Of a stretch of 64,000 bases of DNA, positions 12,001 to 21,820 are shown one piece after another. The DNA comes from Megalonaias nervosa. Taxonomy: Eukaryota > Mollusca > Bivalvia > Unionida > Unionidae. Below the pieces are notes generated by a model. That model saw nothing but the letters and a program-made list of their open reading frames with translations. It was not told where the DNA came from and did no database searches. The stretch lies in the NCBI GenBank assembly GCA_016617855.1, contig JAECUM010003639.1, positions 23,622 to 87,621 of the forward strand. The letters run 5' to 3'. A program made the position numbers and the translations under genes. The stretch's first letter is position 1. Every line of letters begins with the position of its first letter.

Positions 12001-14538
12001 CTCTCTGGGGTTAGGGTATGTAACACCCGCCACCTCTTGCCTATTCTCCTAAGGTATTATGATCGGGTAATGTATTTGTAGAAGAAACCAGTTTTATTCT
12101 AGTAAAATATGTTTCTTTGATAATACTTATCTGATCATAACACAGATACACCCTCCCAGCCTTCTTGAAGTTACATCCTTCTAAAAGAGCATGCATTCTG
12201 TTCCAGTAGTAACTGAAGTTTCGATAGGATTTGGTGCCAGTCCCTGAATCAAAGGGATATCATTCTATTTCAATGCCATCTGTGCAGACAGGTAACTTTT
12301 AGCTTTCTTAGCTAAATAGTTTAGCCTGGGAAGACTGGATTTGCAAGGAAGTAGTTGTTCTCTCAAGGTATCATGATCTAGTAAGTATTATCGAAGAAAT
12401 GCATTTTACTTTTTAAAAAAATTATTTCATTATAATTAGGTAAAAATTACATTGGTTGCATTATAATGTAAAGATGTATTTTGTTTTAACCAAAATATGC
12501 TGATTCTAAATTAAAAGGGTACATTGCAGAGTTCAGTGATTCTTGGTTTTAATAACTCGACTAAGCTTTCAAAATTTGTTTATTTTATTTCAGAAATATC
12601 CACAATGTTTGAGATGTTCCAAAGAGCTTCACATGGTAAGTACATGCGATTGTTTACTTGATCATAGGCAGTGTTAACTTAGACTGTGCTCTTGCACCAA
12701 AAATGAAAACCAAGCCTCAAAGTTCCATCAAGTCCCAAATATAAAAATAATAGATTACAGTTTTTTAGACTGATTTGAGTGCGTCCCAAGCTTACTGAAT
12801 GGAGTGCACTCATCGCCGGAGAGTATAAGAGGATAAATTTTATTGGCTGACAGAAATGTCGTACTGATTTTGATAACATGGGTACCAGTTGATAGCACAT
12901 GGTCATTGATCATTGATAGAAAATATAAAGAAGAGAAGATGAAGTCTGTAGGAAAAATACAGCTGTGTTTATTTCCAAAGTAGTGTAGGGAGAGGAAAAA
13001 TTGTCAACTCAAATTTCCAAAATAAATTTTTAGAGGGGAATGTTTATGTCAGCATGAGTCAGACCAAAGACTTATAAAAATGATACTAACAGCTGCCTCG
13101 CTAGGTGCTCAGTGTTAATAGGTTAGTGTTAGGACTGGTTGGCCTGGTGTCAGAATAATGTGACTGGGTGGGACATTATGCTACATGTCTGCAGCATGAT
13201 GCCCCACAGCTAGACATGACTATAAACTGCCACAATGCAGACATCATGGCATTATTAAGATTAAACAATTTTTAAAGCTACATTAAAAATCCAAACCACA
13301 CCCACACACACACACACATGCAGTTTGAAGTGTCCATGATAGTTTGTTGGGTGACAGTGAAGCCAAGATCTGTTTTATTAAACCTTTCATTCATTACTAA
13401 TAGTATGTCTTCCCCTAGTAAACACTTGGATCAGCTGTGATGGGACTAATTGAAAAGTTTAGAGGATGATAAAACAATTTAGACTGTTGAATTTACAACT
13501 TAAATCTTTTAGTGACACATGGACATTGACAAGACAGTGAGCATATATTACACTGCTGGCCATGTATAGCAACTGGTTTGGAAAGGATGATGACAGGATG
13601 TAGTGGAAAAGGGGCAGAGTATAGTTGAACTTTTAAGGGTAGGGGGTAGAGAATGCAGAAGAAATAAAATGCTCCCTCCTATATGTCGTAAGATGAGACT
13701 ATTGGAAACAGGAACTGCACTGGTTAGCATGCTGAACTTGTGATCGAAAGGGTTTGGGTTTGAATTGTGCAATCTACCATGGCATATATTTTGACAAGGC
13801 ACATTACCCCATTTGTCCTGGCATAATAACCACTTATGTTGCCATTCCATAAAAGTCCAAGCCAAAGCAAACCAAACTCTCTTTTCTGTGCCAGCTGCAA
13901 AACACAGATGATTGCTTGAGAGGGGTGATCTTTAAAGCAGGTTTGACTGGACTTAAAGTTTCCAGCAAGATTGACAATGTTCTTGAAGAGTTCTTGTCAA
14001 TCCCTCTGATTTTTTTTACTTTGTATTTCGGACTGATTTCATTATTTTATTCTTTCACTGATCTGTTTGATTCACATTATGCCAAATCATACATTGGATA
14101 GATTAACTTATTATACAGTAAAACTTTGCTCAAGCAGACACAGTTGGGACCAGAAATTAGCTGTTTTCTAAAGGTGGCCAGTATATAAAGTTTTGATTGT
14201 ATTAGAAGAGTCTTCTTGGAACCAGAATATGTGACCAGTCTGCAGAGGAAACAGTTAACTAGGGACCAGTTTCACTGCATATCAGTTTGGCATAGCTGTG
14301 TTTATATACACATTATCAGCTATAACACCTGCAAATGCCAGTAAAATTTCCTACTTCTGAATCTATTCAGCAGAAAACAAATGATGATCAGTCTTGATTA
14401 TTTTAAAAGGAATTTTCTTCTTCAGAGCATGAACAAGCCATGATGAAGTATATGAAATTGTCAAAAAAGAAAGACAGTGAGAGACAGAGAATTGAAGCTA
14501 ATGAGGAGCTCTATGTCATGAGGAAAAAGTTTCACCAA
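2966..14538 (+). CDS. APPL1: APPL1-like endosomal adaptor, partial: four BAR-domain exons
   Basis: Exons are 2966-3036, 4417-4504, 12594-12635 and 14426-14538. Each is bounded by AG and GT, and the phases join exactly (2 nt carried in, then 0, 1, 1, 0 at the exits). Together they encode about 105 residues. The reading includes LNATLKQFASYLDD, SETMMYPLNKFLQADLE, and SKKKDSERQR followed by MRKKFHQ. This follows the middle of the APPL BAR domain, with its 'MMFP' and 'LSKK' landmarks. APPL proteins are Rab5 effectors on early endosomes with BAR, PH and PTB domains that link receptors to Akt signalling (family knowledge). The earlier BAR exons and all PH/PTB exons were not found. The 8.1 kb intron 4505-12593 carries a DIRS element. 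The gene may continue outside the window, be a truncated duplicate, or be broken in the assembly. Confidence 0.82.
3156..3210. repeat. (GT)n microsatellite
   Basis: GT repeats with a CACACGTGTA interruption, in the intron just after exon A. Confidence 0.95.
4417..4504 (+). CDS. APPL1: APPL-like BAR exon B
   Basis: The acceptor AATTTTTCAG and the weaker donor GTAGTA bound an 88 nt exon of 29 codons plus one nucleotide. It contains the family landmark around MMYPLNKF. The residue formed across the next splice junction is Glu. Confidence 0.82.
5590..5705. repeat. Palindromic repeat with GACCCTGATCTGC-type core
   Basis: It contains ACCCTGATCTGC near one end and GCAGATCAGGGTCTATG near the other, with ATAATG and GCATAATGG cores between, so it can fold. 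The same inverted motif recurs at about 28190, 28372, 28982 and 29021 and in the duplicate of that region. It is probably a small non-autonomous hairpin element family. Confidence 0.6.
5861..6035 (+). repeat. Left inverted terminal repeat of the DIRS-type element
   Basis: The segment GAAAGCTAAAAGTTACCTG and the stretch ending at TTGGCACCAAATGCC match the reverse complement of 12215-12400 in order and spacing. The CATAATACCTTA motif near its outer edge pairs with AAGGTATCATGAT near 12365. Confidence 0.75.
6036..8539 (+). pseudogene. DIRS-type element: leader and presumed gag region, unreadable
   Basis: No frame stays open for long. The longest open stretches are 7364-7660 and 7908-8312. They have no motif I recognise and no zinc knuckle. 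Position between the left repeat and RT suggests the decayed first open frame (gag-like) of the element. That is inferred from layout only. Confidence 0.4.
8540..8866 (+). pseudogene. DIRS-type reverse transcriptase, N-terminal half
   Basis: The frame reads ALRPVIDLRVLNHFI, then GDFVISVDLQDMYVHVPIH. These are the first two RT motifs in the form typical of DIRS elements (the 'D-L-x-D-x-Y-x-H-V-P-I' box with the first catalytic Asp). After one shift it reads IDRVMAHFR and then stops resembling RT. The YxDD catalytic box expected next is absent because foreign sequence begins near 8867. Confidence 0.82.
8867..9700. repeat. Insertion interrupting the DIRS reverse transcriptase
   Basis: RT similarity stops at about 8866 and resumes at about 9720. 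The insert starts ACCTGCCAACCCGTATGA, which resembles the terminal motif of the element at 57963. It also contains 9460-9535, related to 6545-6615 (shared TACTTTTACTGG-ATAGGCTG). No coding sequence is visible. The right border is uncertain. Confidence 0.45.
9720..10395 (+). pseudogene. DIRS-type RT C-terminus and RNase H remnant
   Basis: Readable blocks in order are HLGMEFKTHVNRLCLPQE, then LSAREILHLLGLLNMA, the RT-end signature of DIRS elements. Next come GWGAHLL and LLHINILKLKAIL, the RNase H core. In-frame stops occur between and within blocks (for example just before GWGAH), so nothing functional could be made. The order matches the RT-RNase H arrangement of DIRS elements. Confidence 0.8.
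11340..11830 (+). pseudogene. DIRS-type tyrosine recombinase, C-terminal remnant
   Basis: Short readable blocks include a LTLVTASR-like box, DPVTALKWYLNRTEP (the 'P-v-x-A-L-x-x-Y-L-x-R-T' signature of DIRS recombinases) and SALLSFYPRDL (matching the 'FxSFYLRDL' end of the family). Several stops and frame changes separate them. The catalytic Tyr lies in the last block by family analogy. Confidence 0.65.
12215..12400 (-). repeat. Right inverted terminal repeat of the DIRS-type element
   Basis: It is the reverse complement of the left end, including GCAGACAGGTAACTTTTAGC and TTTCTTAGCTAAATAGTTTAG. The outer border is about 12400; no clear target-site duplication was seen. Confidence 0.75.
12594..12635 (+). 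CDS. APPL1: APPL-like BAR exon C (42 nt)
   Basis: A small exon between TTTATTTCAG and GTAAGTAC. It reads ISTMFEMFQRASH and joins in phase with both neighbours. The long intron before it contains the whole DIRS-type element. Confidence 0.8.
13083..13250 (+). repeat. Dispersed repeat, copy 1 (inverted relative at 51653)
   Basis: The region holds ACTAACAGCTGCCTCG, TAGTGTTAGGACTGGTTGGCC and TCTGCAGCATGATGCCCC. All recur in reverse-complement order at 51653-51816. It has no coding content and may belong to a SINE-like or other short interspersed family. Confidence 0.75.
13302..13318. repeat. Short (CA)n microsatellite
   Basis: About eight CA units in non-coding sequence. Confidence 0.9.
13695..13870 (+). 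repeat. tRNA-derived SINE-like unit
   Basis: ACTGGTTAGCATGCTGAA resembles a tRNA A-box region and GGGTTTGAATTGTGC resembles a B box, at about tRNA spacing. There is no closing acceptor stem, so this is not a tRNA gene. The downstream part (to about 13870) would be the SINE body. Confidence 0.5.
14113..14283. mobile_element. MITE-like element with short inverted ends
   Basis: It begins TACAGTAAAACTTTGCTC and ends GGGACCAGTTTCACTGCATA. The ends are inverted versions of CAGTRAAACT, flanked by TA. About 170 bp long and non-coding. Ends of this form with a TA target suggest a Tc1/mariner-type non-autonomous element. This is inferred from the ends alone. Confidence 0.45.
14426..14538 (+). CDS. APPL1: APPL-like BAR exon D
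   Basis: A 113 nt exon after TTTTCTTCTTCAG and before GTAGGTAG. It encodes a highly charged helix with SKKKDSERQR and ends MRKKFHQ, as expected for the third BAR helix. The exon that should follow (the helix after this motif in APPL) was not found in the next 7 kb. Confidence 0.84.
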
Positions 14539-15039
14539 GTAGGTAGTGCTTTCTGTAGTAATGCAGCAGACTAACTTCCTTTTGTTGACTTCTGTACCTT
14601 CATCTCTTACTGTAATTCAATGCCGTTAATGTTGTTTGACACCTGCACTCAGATTTCCTTCAAACTGTTAACATCAAAATAACGAGAACAAACTATTATT
14701 TTTTTTCTCTAGATGAGAATACTTGCATAGCCCATTGTATGTGTGGTATTGTAATAGTAATCATTGTTGCATCTGTTCTTTTATATTCCACCCAATATTT
14801 TGTAAATAGTCCTGGATATTATTAAACCTCATGTATGAAATGCTTCTTGTTTGTCATTGGATAAGCTTTCAGTATGTAATTGGACAAGTGTGGTGTGATA
14901 ACCCAGTAATGAAACAATTCTGTGTCAGGAATAAAAATCAACATAGCAGTTTCAATGACATGTATTGTGGTAAAATTGTAGTAGAGTTCCAGCTAATGGA
15001 TTGATGATGTCTGTCCATGTGTCCATCTGTCCATCAATA

Positions 15040-15780
15040 GAGTGTCAACACTTGGATTAAGGTTTTCATTTAGGTAATTTCTTCAAAATATGTTCCATCT
15101 AGAGTTGTATAGGTCGAGTACTACACTTTCCAGTGAAAATTAGGTAACTTCGATCCATATTTCACGATTTATTCATTTTGGTTAAATTTTGTGTTTAACT
15201 TAGTTTGTCAGGTACTGTTACCCGAGTCCCATATGCATTTGGGTCTTGAGGAGTACTACAGCCATAAATAAAAAACTGAGTCACTGTGATGTGTGATTCA
15301 TGGTTCATTGATTTGTGCTTACCCTTTGAGCTGATGTCAGTTTCTCTCAGTAAAGATTTACATTAAGATAATTTTTTGAAGTACTTACTTGTAGGGTCAC
15401 ATTAGTTGGTATTTATATGCCATGTAGAGTACTGTATCTTTTGGAGAAAATTAGGTCATTGTTACCTAAATTTAACAGCTAATTTATTTGGTTAACATTC
15501 ATGTTTGACTAGTGTTCTCAGGCATTCTTGTTCTGGAGTCACAACATTAGTATGCAAATGTGTTATGAGGAGTACAACTGTCATCTGTCAAAACTAGGTA
15601 ACTCTGACTCATATTTCCTGGATCTAAAAGATGCCTGTCCTTTGGTTGAGCTCAGTTTCACTTGGTTAGGATCTGTATTTAGGTCATTTTCGTAAACACA
15701 ATTTGCTCATAAAGTGACTTAAGTTGGATTTAGCTGTGTAAATCAGGGTTCAAAGAACCAAGAAAGTCTACAGTTATTAG
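15040..15780 (+). repeat. Degenerate tandem repeat, about 310 bp unit
   Basis: Three diverged copies are marked by a motif like TTTAGGTAATTTCTTCAAAA near 15070, 15365 and 15675, each followed by an AGTACTACA-like or GAGTACAACT-like box and TTAGGTMACT. Copies differ by many substitutions and indels. Confidence 0.55.
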
Positions 15781-15887
15781 TATGCCTTGAATAAAAATGA
15801 ATTATTCATGGTTTGTAATATGGCCACGCAACCATGTAGTTTTCTTACTTTGTCATGAATTTACTCCACATTATTCCACCTTTTACA

Positions 15888-15950
15888 AGTGGGGGTGAGG
15901 TAGATCACTTGGTAGAGCATCAGACTCGTAATCCAAGGATCATAGGTTTG
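15888..15950 (+). repeat. tRNA-like fragment, probably SINE head
   Basis: GTAGATCACTTGGTAGAGCA and GACTCGTAATCCAAGGATCA followed by TAGGTTTGATG look like the D-arm, anticodon arm and T-arm of a tRNA with a CGT anticodon. The B box is degraded and the 3' stem does not pair, so it is a relic. Confidence 0.5.
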
Positions 15951-16359
15951 ATGTAAAATTTTGTTACATGCTAGCTTGATCCTTTGACCTTAAGGTCAAG
16001 GTCAGTCATTAAAATTCTTTTATGGTTACAAGGTTATTGGTTAAAGTTTTTATTCATTTACTAGTATTTTCCTAACCCTTTATTGATTTTATTCATTAAT
16101 GATTCATTAAGAGACTATCGTATTTCATGTATTTTTTCGTACCCTTTAATTTTTCATACACAATCCAGTTATCAAAATAATAATTATTTAAATGTAGCTT
16201 AATTTTTCGTACATATCACTTTGTATTTTTCGAAAAATCCATTAAATTATCAGGTATAAAATTTCTACTAAGAAGATTTACGTTTGCAAAAAGATCGAAA
16301 ATACTGTATTGCCATTTTGTTTTTACAAAAATTAATAATTGTTGGTGAGAAAATACAAT

Positions 16360-16655
16360 GACTGATGCATAAGCATGGGTGCCTGCAGCATAGGTCCCGT
16401 GACCCCCCCTGGAAATCATACTGCATATATATATATATATATATATATAAATTCCGACAAGTTTAATCATGTAAATGAAGCTGCAAATATGTCACATTAG
16501 ATTATGTTCAAAACACTTAGTAAATATTAGCTTTAGTTTCAGACTGCTTAGTATACTAACTCTCCCGCCTGTGACTGACTGACCCCACCCTGCAAAAAAT
16601 CCTGTGCCCCCCTCCCCCTTTGCAAGAAATCCTGCAGGCACCCATGTGCATAAGC
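16360..16655. repeat. Inverted-repeat element with CATGGGTGCCTGCAG ends
   Basis: GCATAAGCATGGGTGCCTGCAG at the left and CTGCAGGCACCCATGTGC at the right are inverted copies about 290 bp apart. The interior includes a TA microsatellite (16424-16449) and C-rich runs. Non-coding, MITE-like. Confidence 0.5.
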
Positions 16656-16986
16656 ACTCTTATTGTCATTAAAATATGTACTGGTGTTTATTAACAAATG
16701 GACAAAGGACTTCACAGACCATACCTTTAAATATTGTCGTTAATTAGTTCTCCTTATTAAGTCCGTCACCGTAACAAAACACCACGTGCATTTTAAAACG
16801 AGTTTGGAAGCCATTTGATGTTTTCTTATCCAGCAAAAATTACATCTCAGTACACGCTAAAGTGAAGAACACCGACCATTGGTCAACTAGTCTTATTGTA
16901 TCATTATAGTCATACAAACATAAAATATAAAATTTTGTCATTTTCCATCGTAAATTTGAAAGTCACAGACTCCGTTAAATCGATTC

Positions 16987-16989
<3 letters not shown>

Positions 16990-17029
<40 letters not shown>
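16990..17029. repeat. (TA)n microsatellite
   Basis: About 20 TA units. Confidence 0.98.
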
Positions 17030-17030
<1 letters not shown>

Positions 17031-17576
17031 TATCTTTTAAGTGTTTGGTCTGTTTTGACTTGGATATAATTAACATTTTATTGCAAATCTATTCTACGAT
17101 ATACCCCACTATTATCTTTATTGGCAAGTTCGAATAACAAGTAATGTGTATGATCGCTTGTCCTTATAACATCTACTGTATGGACAACGGCTTCAATAGC
17201 ACATTGGTAGATTTTCATTTCCCTAAAGAGAGCCTTATTTCCCTACTGGCAGCCTCGCTGATTTGACCTCTTCTGTCGATTCTTGTCCTCGATTTGGTTT
17301 CAAATGGAATAACCAAAGTGCTAAGCATGTTTAATTACCGTGTAACTACCACTGCATAGCCATGTGGTTGTTGTGAAAATGTACATTGTAAATAAAACAA
17401 GAATGGATTGTTGATTTAGCGGTGTTTATTGATAATGGAATATAGCAGGGTCGTAATACATGAGGATTATCACACTGACATCAGTTAACTGAAAATAGTC
17501 CTTTTTCTCTTTGCAAAAGCTACAGATAAAAACCACCCTGAATAAATACGGTCTTGTACACTGACAAAATTATGTT

Positions 17577-17579
<3 letters not shown>

Positions 17580-17612
<33 letters not shown>

Positions 17613-17627
17613 CAAACACACACACAC
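17580..17627. repeat. Compound (CT)n-(CA)n microsatellite
   Basis: CT run 17580-17609 followed by a short CA run. Confidence 0.97.
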
Positions 17628-18441
17628 GTGCATGCACGCTCATGAGCATTAACTAAAACGTGATTTATTTCATGTTCTTTATTTTTATTGCAATTTGATA
17701 ATGAGATTATTGTTGCTGTAAAAATACAAGTTGCACTTAATTTCTTGACAATGTGGACTCATATCGTTTCGTACAATTTACCAATAAATAATACCCATAA
17801 CTAATACATGTTCAAACCATCTTAATCATTTTGCCAACATTACACAACATAACAGCTACATATGCTCTAAATACAGATGACTTTGCACACTGAGACATAA
17901 TCCTCTCTCTCTTTCACTAATAACAACAAAAATCTTTTTGAGTACTTTTATTTTTATTGTAATTAGATTCTTGAGTTGAGACCAGAATGAGACAGAAAAT
18001 ATACATTTACTTTGTACGTTTGTACCGTTAGGTTGTCGAGTAGCTTGTGTTCCACAGAACTTGTTCAGGTACGATCCCTTTATTTTTCGTACACTGAAAT
18101 TAATAATTATTTTTTTGTGTACAAAAAATTACATGAAATACGGTAAACAATTCATTGTTTGTCCATTTGACCTTGAGGTCAAGGAATCTTTATAAAAATA
18201 AGATAATTCATTCTGTGACACTTGTTTGACCCTGTAACTTTGAAGTCAAGCAAGAAACCACAGAAATTTCTGTTAAGGTTTTGATTGATATATTTTCATT
18301 GTGGTTGTATTTCCTAAACTATTTGATGGATAGTTGTTCGTACTTGTTCATACTTAGAAAAAATAATTATGAATCTAAGACCATTTATTTGTGACATTTG
18401 CTCAACCGTTTAAACTTGAGGTCAGGGTCACAATTTGTAAG

Positions 18442-19257
18442 AAATACTTCAATCATTGGCTCAAGGCATGGGTCCTGGCCTTGTTGTTCACATACAAGCT
18501 CATGGCATAGGAAAAGTTTCAACAGATTCATTACCAAGTAATTGTAATAATAATAATAATAATAATAATAGTTGGGAATATTTACTTGTGTTGCATGTTT
18601 GTTGCAGAGTTTTAGCAGCTCTTGAGGCATTTATGACATACCACTGTTATATGTTTATGTGGTATTTCTAATATGCTGTTTATTTGTGTCAAGTATCATG
18701 TGTTTGTGGCAGAGTTTTAGCAGCTCTTGAGGCATTTATAACTCACCTCTGTTATGTGTGTTTTATGTGAATGTTATGATGGGAGGCCATCATTTTTCAT
18801 CCCCGAATGCAGAGGCAAGGTATTGTTTTCAATCTCCAAGTTGTTGGTTCAAAGCTTATCATACTTACTCAGAGAGGCATTTCAAAACCAGACATTGGGA
18901 ATATGTTGGCAGAGATCCATGTTCAGTTTGCACATAATGAATAAACATTCAAAACCCATAGTAGCACATACATGTACATGGGCATCATCGCTTAACTGAA
19001 TTCCTCAATGACCTATGGCATATATAGTTATCCAAAATAGTGTTTTGAACATGTGCCCTCTTGCAGATAAAAGAGTTACTGCATATGGCAAGCAAAATCA
19101 GTTGGTCAGTGAAAGCACCTTACATCTGTTAGGTATCCAAGATGATGACTTCCATGATATTCTGTTGCCTTCACTTGAAAGAAAAACTTGCAAATCAAGA
19201 AACAGGAAAAAACGACAAAGATGTAATGTCTTCAGAGACTGCATTGATTATTCCTGA
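18442..19257 (+). CDS. Candidate two-exon 3' end of an unidentified gene
   Basis: Candidate exons are 18442-18537 and 19067-19257. The first reads QGMGPGLVVHIQAHGIGKVS and ends one nucleotide into a codon at GTAATT. The second starts after CCTCTTGCAG with two nucleotides, so the phases fit. It reads on through HLLGIQDDDFHDILLPS to a basic tail (RNRKKRQR) and a stop at 19255. An AATAAA at 19666 could end the transcript. I do not recognise the protein. The first acceptor lacks a good pyrimidine tract, and a TAA microsatellite starts 6 nt after the donor, so this may be chance. It is not obviously part of APPL. Confidence 0.3.
18544..18570. repeat. (TAA)n microsatellite
   Basis: Nine TAA units immediately after the candidate exon's donor. 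Confidence 0.95.
18597..18765 (+). repeat. Local tandem duplication, about 107 bp spacing
   Basis: GCAGAGTTTTAGCAGCTCTTGAGGCATTTATRAC occurs at about 18604 and again at 18711, each followed by a CTGTTATRTGT box. The copies are about 90% alike. It lies in the intron of the candidate gene. Confidence 0.8.
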
Positions 19258-19663
19258 CTGTCTTTCTTGGTAAATGTAACAAGCTGTCTGTTTGTGTCAG
19301 TTTCTTTTAGCTGTATCCAGTCAGATAGCAAAGTAGTAGATGATGTTCATCTAGTTACATATGTCAGTTATTCCTCAGTAAATGTAACTAGCAGTCGATG
19401 TCAGTTTCTTTCAGCAGCATCCAATCAGATAGCACAGAGGTAGATACTGTTTCAGTTGGTTAGATATATCAGAAGTCGATGAATAACATAGTGGATTGAC
19501 AACCCTTGGCTAGTGGAGACGATGCAAGGGCTACATGTAACCACAGATGGTCTTTTATTCCTTCAATACTTTGGTTTTCCCATCTCAAAGCCCACTTTCA
19601 CCAACACCCATGCTTCCTAGAGGACTGTGCAGATTGTAATTTATGACATTAGTCTAATAGTAG

Positions 19664-19671
19664 TTGAAATA
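19664..19671 (+). promoter_or_regulatory. Possible polyadenylation signal for the candidate gene
   Basis: GAAATAAACT lies about 410 nt after the candidate stop codon. Support is weak because such hexamers are frequent in AT-rich DNA. Confidence 0.25.
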
Positions 19672-19689
19672 AACTTGAATTCTTATTTT

Positions 19690-21342
19690 CCACACAATGT
19701 CTAGAAGGATTATTGGAGTCTTTTCCTTTGATTTTTACAATGAGCTTCTATTATTCATATCTTAATACTGACATTTTTTATGATGAAGATTAAATAAACC
19801 ATATAAAGGATGTTAAATGGTAATTCAATACTCCTTTGTTATATCACTGTAGTTTGAAGCAATGCCACCTTATAGCGAGACTGCCTGATAATGAAGGATG
19901 CTAAACTTGTAATTTTACATGTACATGATAAAGTGGGCTCCATGACCACACCCCCACTGTATAAAAAGAACCATGTAATAATGAAGTATGCCTTACATTG
20001 AAGGAGTACTATAATGAGATTGTAGGTAATGAGGGTAATTAAATGGATTTTGAGGTAATTGATTTTCATTTAAATAAAGCTGATTTGTTCGCCAGCTTTT
20101 CTGGTTGGTCTGTTTCTTATTCAATTCTTTTGTCTTTTCATTGTGTTTTAGTCTCCATTTAAAAGCAGTTTCTCATGATCCAATATTTGTGTTGAGAGCT
20201 AAGGCCTTTCATTTTATTTTGTCTGTTTTAGATAACAATTGTATTTTGAGAAATAAAATGATTTGTGATCCTAAAGTTGTGTGTATAAAAATGGACATAT
20301 AAACTTTTTAGTGCAGTAAAATCTCATATAGCAGTATCCCAATAAATATAGATTTTATAATTATCTGAACCAATAAAGTCTTCCTGTATAGAAATATATA
20401 TTTTTATGTTATGTATTTGTAAATATGAATTAGTAATTTCATTACTGTGCATCATTTGAAATGTAGTATCATTCAAAGTTAAGTAAATTCATATTTTCCC
20501 ATTGAAATGTTTTAATGGATTTATATTATACTGATTTTCTTTCTATCAAGAAGTGATTCTAAAATAAACCCATTATGTCTCCTCTATACAGTGCATGGAG
20601 AAAGAGTTATTTATCTTCAACAGACACCTATTTTTGAGTCTGCATGTGTCCTAAACAGTAAAGCTGTGTATGACATAACACTATGTAAGCATGTGTGCAC
20701 AGTGGGATTATATACAATTGTAACATTGGAAAAAGTATTTTTCTATTAAAATTAATAATTATTTGCAATTCTTTATTAAATAATGGAAAGGAAACACTAA
20801 TCAGAGCAAGCTAGTTTCATTTCAGTTAACTCTGGGATAATACACAACCATATTCAAATATTCACAGGGATTTACAAGCCGACTGGAAAATTGAACTTGT
20901 CCCTGGAAAATGTTTTGTATAAATACTAAGCAAATAAAAAAAATCAGTCACAATCAATGTTCTACAATTATTTGTTGTTGCTGCCGTCATAAGAAACGGA
21001 CTGACTTGGTTATAACAGTTTGTTCTATAAAACAGTTGGGTTCTATGGACCCCAACCATTGTGCTATAGCAGGGTCATAATGTATATGGTTAAAGAAATG
21101 TAAAGAAGAAAAGGGGACAGATTTTAAGAATTTTGAGGATTACTGTAAATTAAATAAGTTAGAGTGAGAGAATGAAAGAAAATGTGCAGTTTATTCATTG
21201 ACCAACCTGAGTTGGTGGTTTATTCTATAATTCAGGTATTTATTACAATGAAATCCATGTATGACAAATGATTTTGATGAGTGCTGGCATTTTGCATGCT
21301 TCTTGTTGTTGAGTTGCCCTGATAACAAATATTCATCATACC
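19690..21342. other. Non-coding stretch between convergent genes
   Basis: AT-rich sequence with no exon recognised. The candidate gene (plus) and the FReD gene (minus) would converge here. Confidence 0.6.
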
Positions 21343-21348
21343 TTTATT
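21343..21348 (-). promoter_or_regulatory. Candidate polyadenylation signal of the FReD gene
   Basis: TTTATT on the plus strand gives AATAAA on the minus strand, 84 nt downstream of the FReD stop codon. A second AATAAA lies at 21211-21216. Confidence 0.5.
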
Positions 21349-21431
21349 ACTAAATTTGAGATTACACATTCTTATGTAAGGTTAAACTGCCAGGTCACTT
21401 TAACATAGGGTGAATAAAATACTGAGGGAAT

Positions 21432-21820
21432 TTAAGATGTTGAGAGGACCATACTCAAATACTTAAGAGAGTAGGCACACTTATAGGTATTCCAGTCTTG
21501 CCAGAATATTCCATCACAGAAACCACCAGAGGGAGTATATGGACCCCCAGAGTAATAGTGTCCAGTTGGGAGGGTATAAGTACAGTAGTTAAACCACCAT
21601 CCAGCTTTTTGATTTTTGGCACAATTTTTTTGGTCCCCGACATCATAAGTGGCAAAAGGCATGCCATTATTGTAGCTGAAGTCGTCAGGCACTGATCCCG
21701 AATAACCGGATACTGATAGACGGTACCCCTGAGAGTAGTCAGTGATACGGAAATAGGAATAACGAACATTACGGTTGTTCCCCTGCCAATCCTGCATGTA
21801 GAAGGTCAGTACATTGTAAC
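21432..21820 (-). CDS. FReD gene, exon 4 (C-terminal half of the domain)
   Basis: It starts after CATTTCATTTCAG and encodes residues 114-242. It carries the shortened calcium loop (YDVGDQKNCA), AGWWFNYC and the C-terminal box with two additional Cys. The open frame continues upstream of 21820 only as intron read-through. Confidence 0.93.

Larger units (their letters stand above)
5861..12400 (+). mobile_element. Decayed DIRS-type tyrosine-recombinase retroelement
   Basis: The two ends are inverted copies of each other, about 175 bp each and roughly 70% alike by eye. Between them, in the order known for DIRS elements, lie an RT fragment (8540-8866), the RT end and RNase H (9720-10395) and a tyrosine-recombinase end (about 11340-11830). 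All are full of stops and frameshifts. Next to the right end, 12040-12170 carries further partly complementary sequence (TATTATGATC, CTTATCTGATCATAACAC), as expected of the internal complementary region of DIRS elements. The element lies in the intron between APPL-like exons B and C, in the same orientation as the gene. It cannot be active. It could be a close DIRS relative rather than DIRS itself. Confidence 0.78.
14539..18441. other. Non-coding stretch after APPL-like exon D
   Basis: No exon recognised. It contains a three-copy repeat of about 310 bp (15040-15780), a tRNA-like fragment (15888-15950), an inverted-repeat element (16360-16655) and TA, CT and CA microsatellites. The next APPL exon was specifically looked for and not seen. 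Confidence 0.55.

Noticed and set aside
13715..13770. Functional tRNA gene
   Set aside because: Only A- and B-box-like segments are present; no closed cloverleaf.
15888..15950. Functional tRNA gene (CGT anticodon)
   Set aside because: The B box is degraded and the acceptor stem does not pair; it looks like a SINE head.
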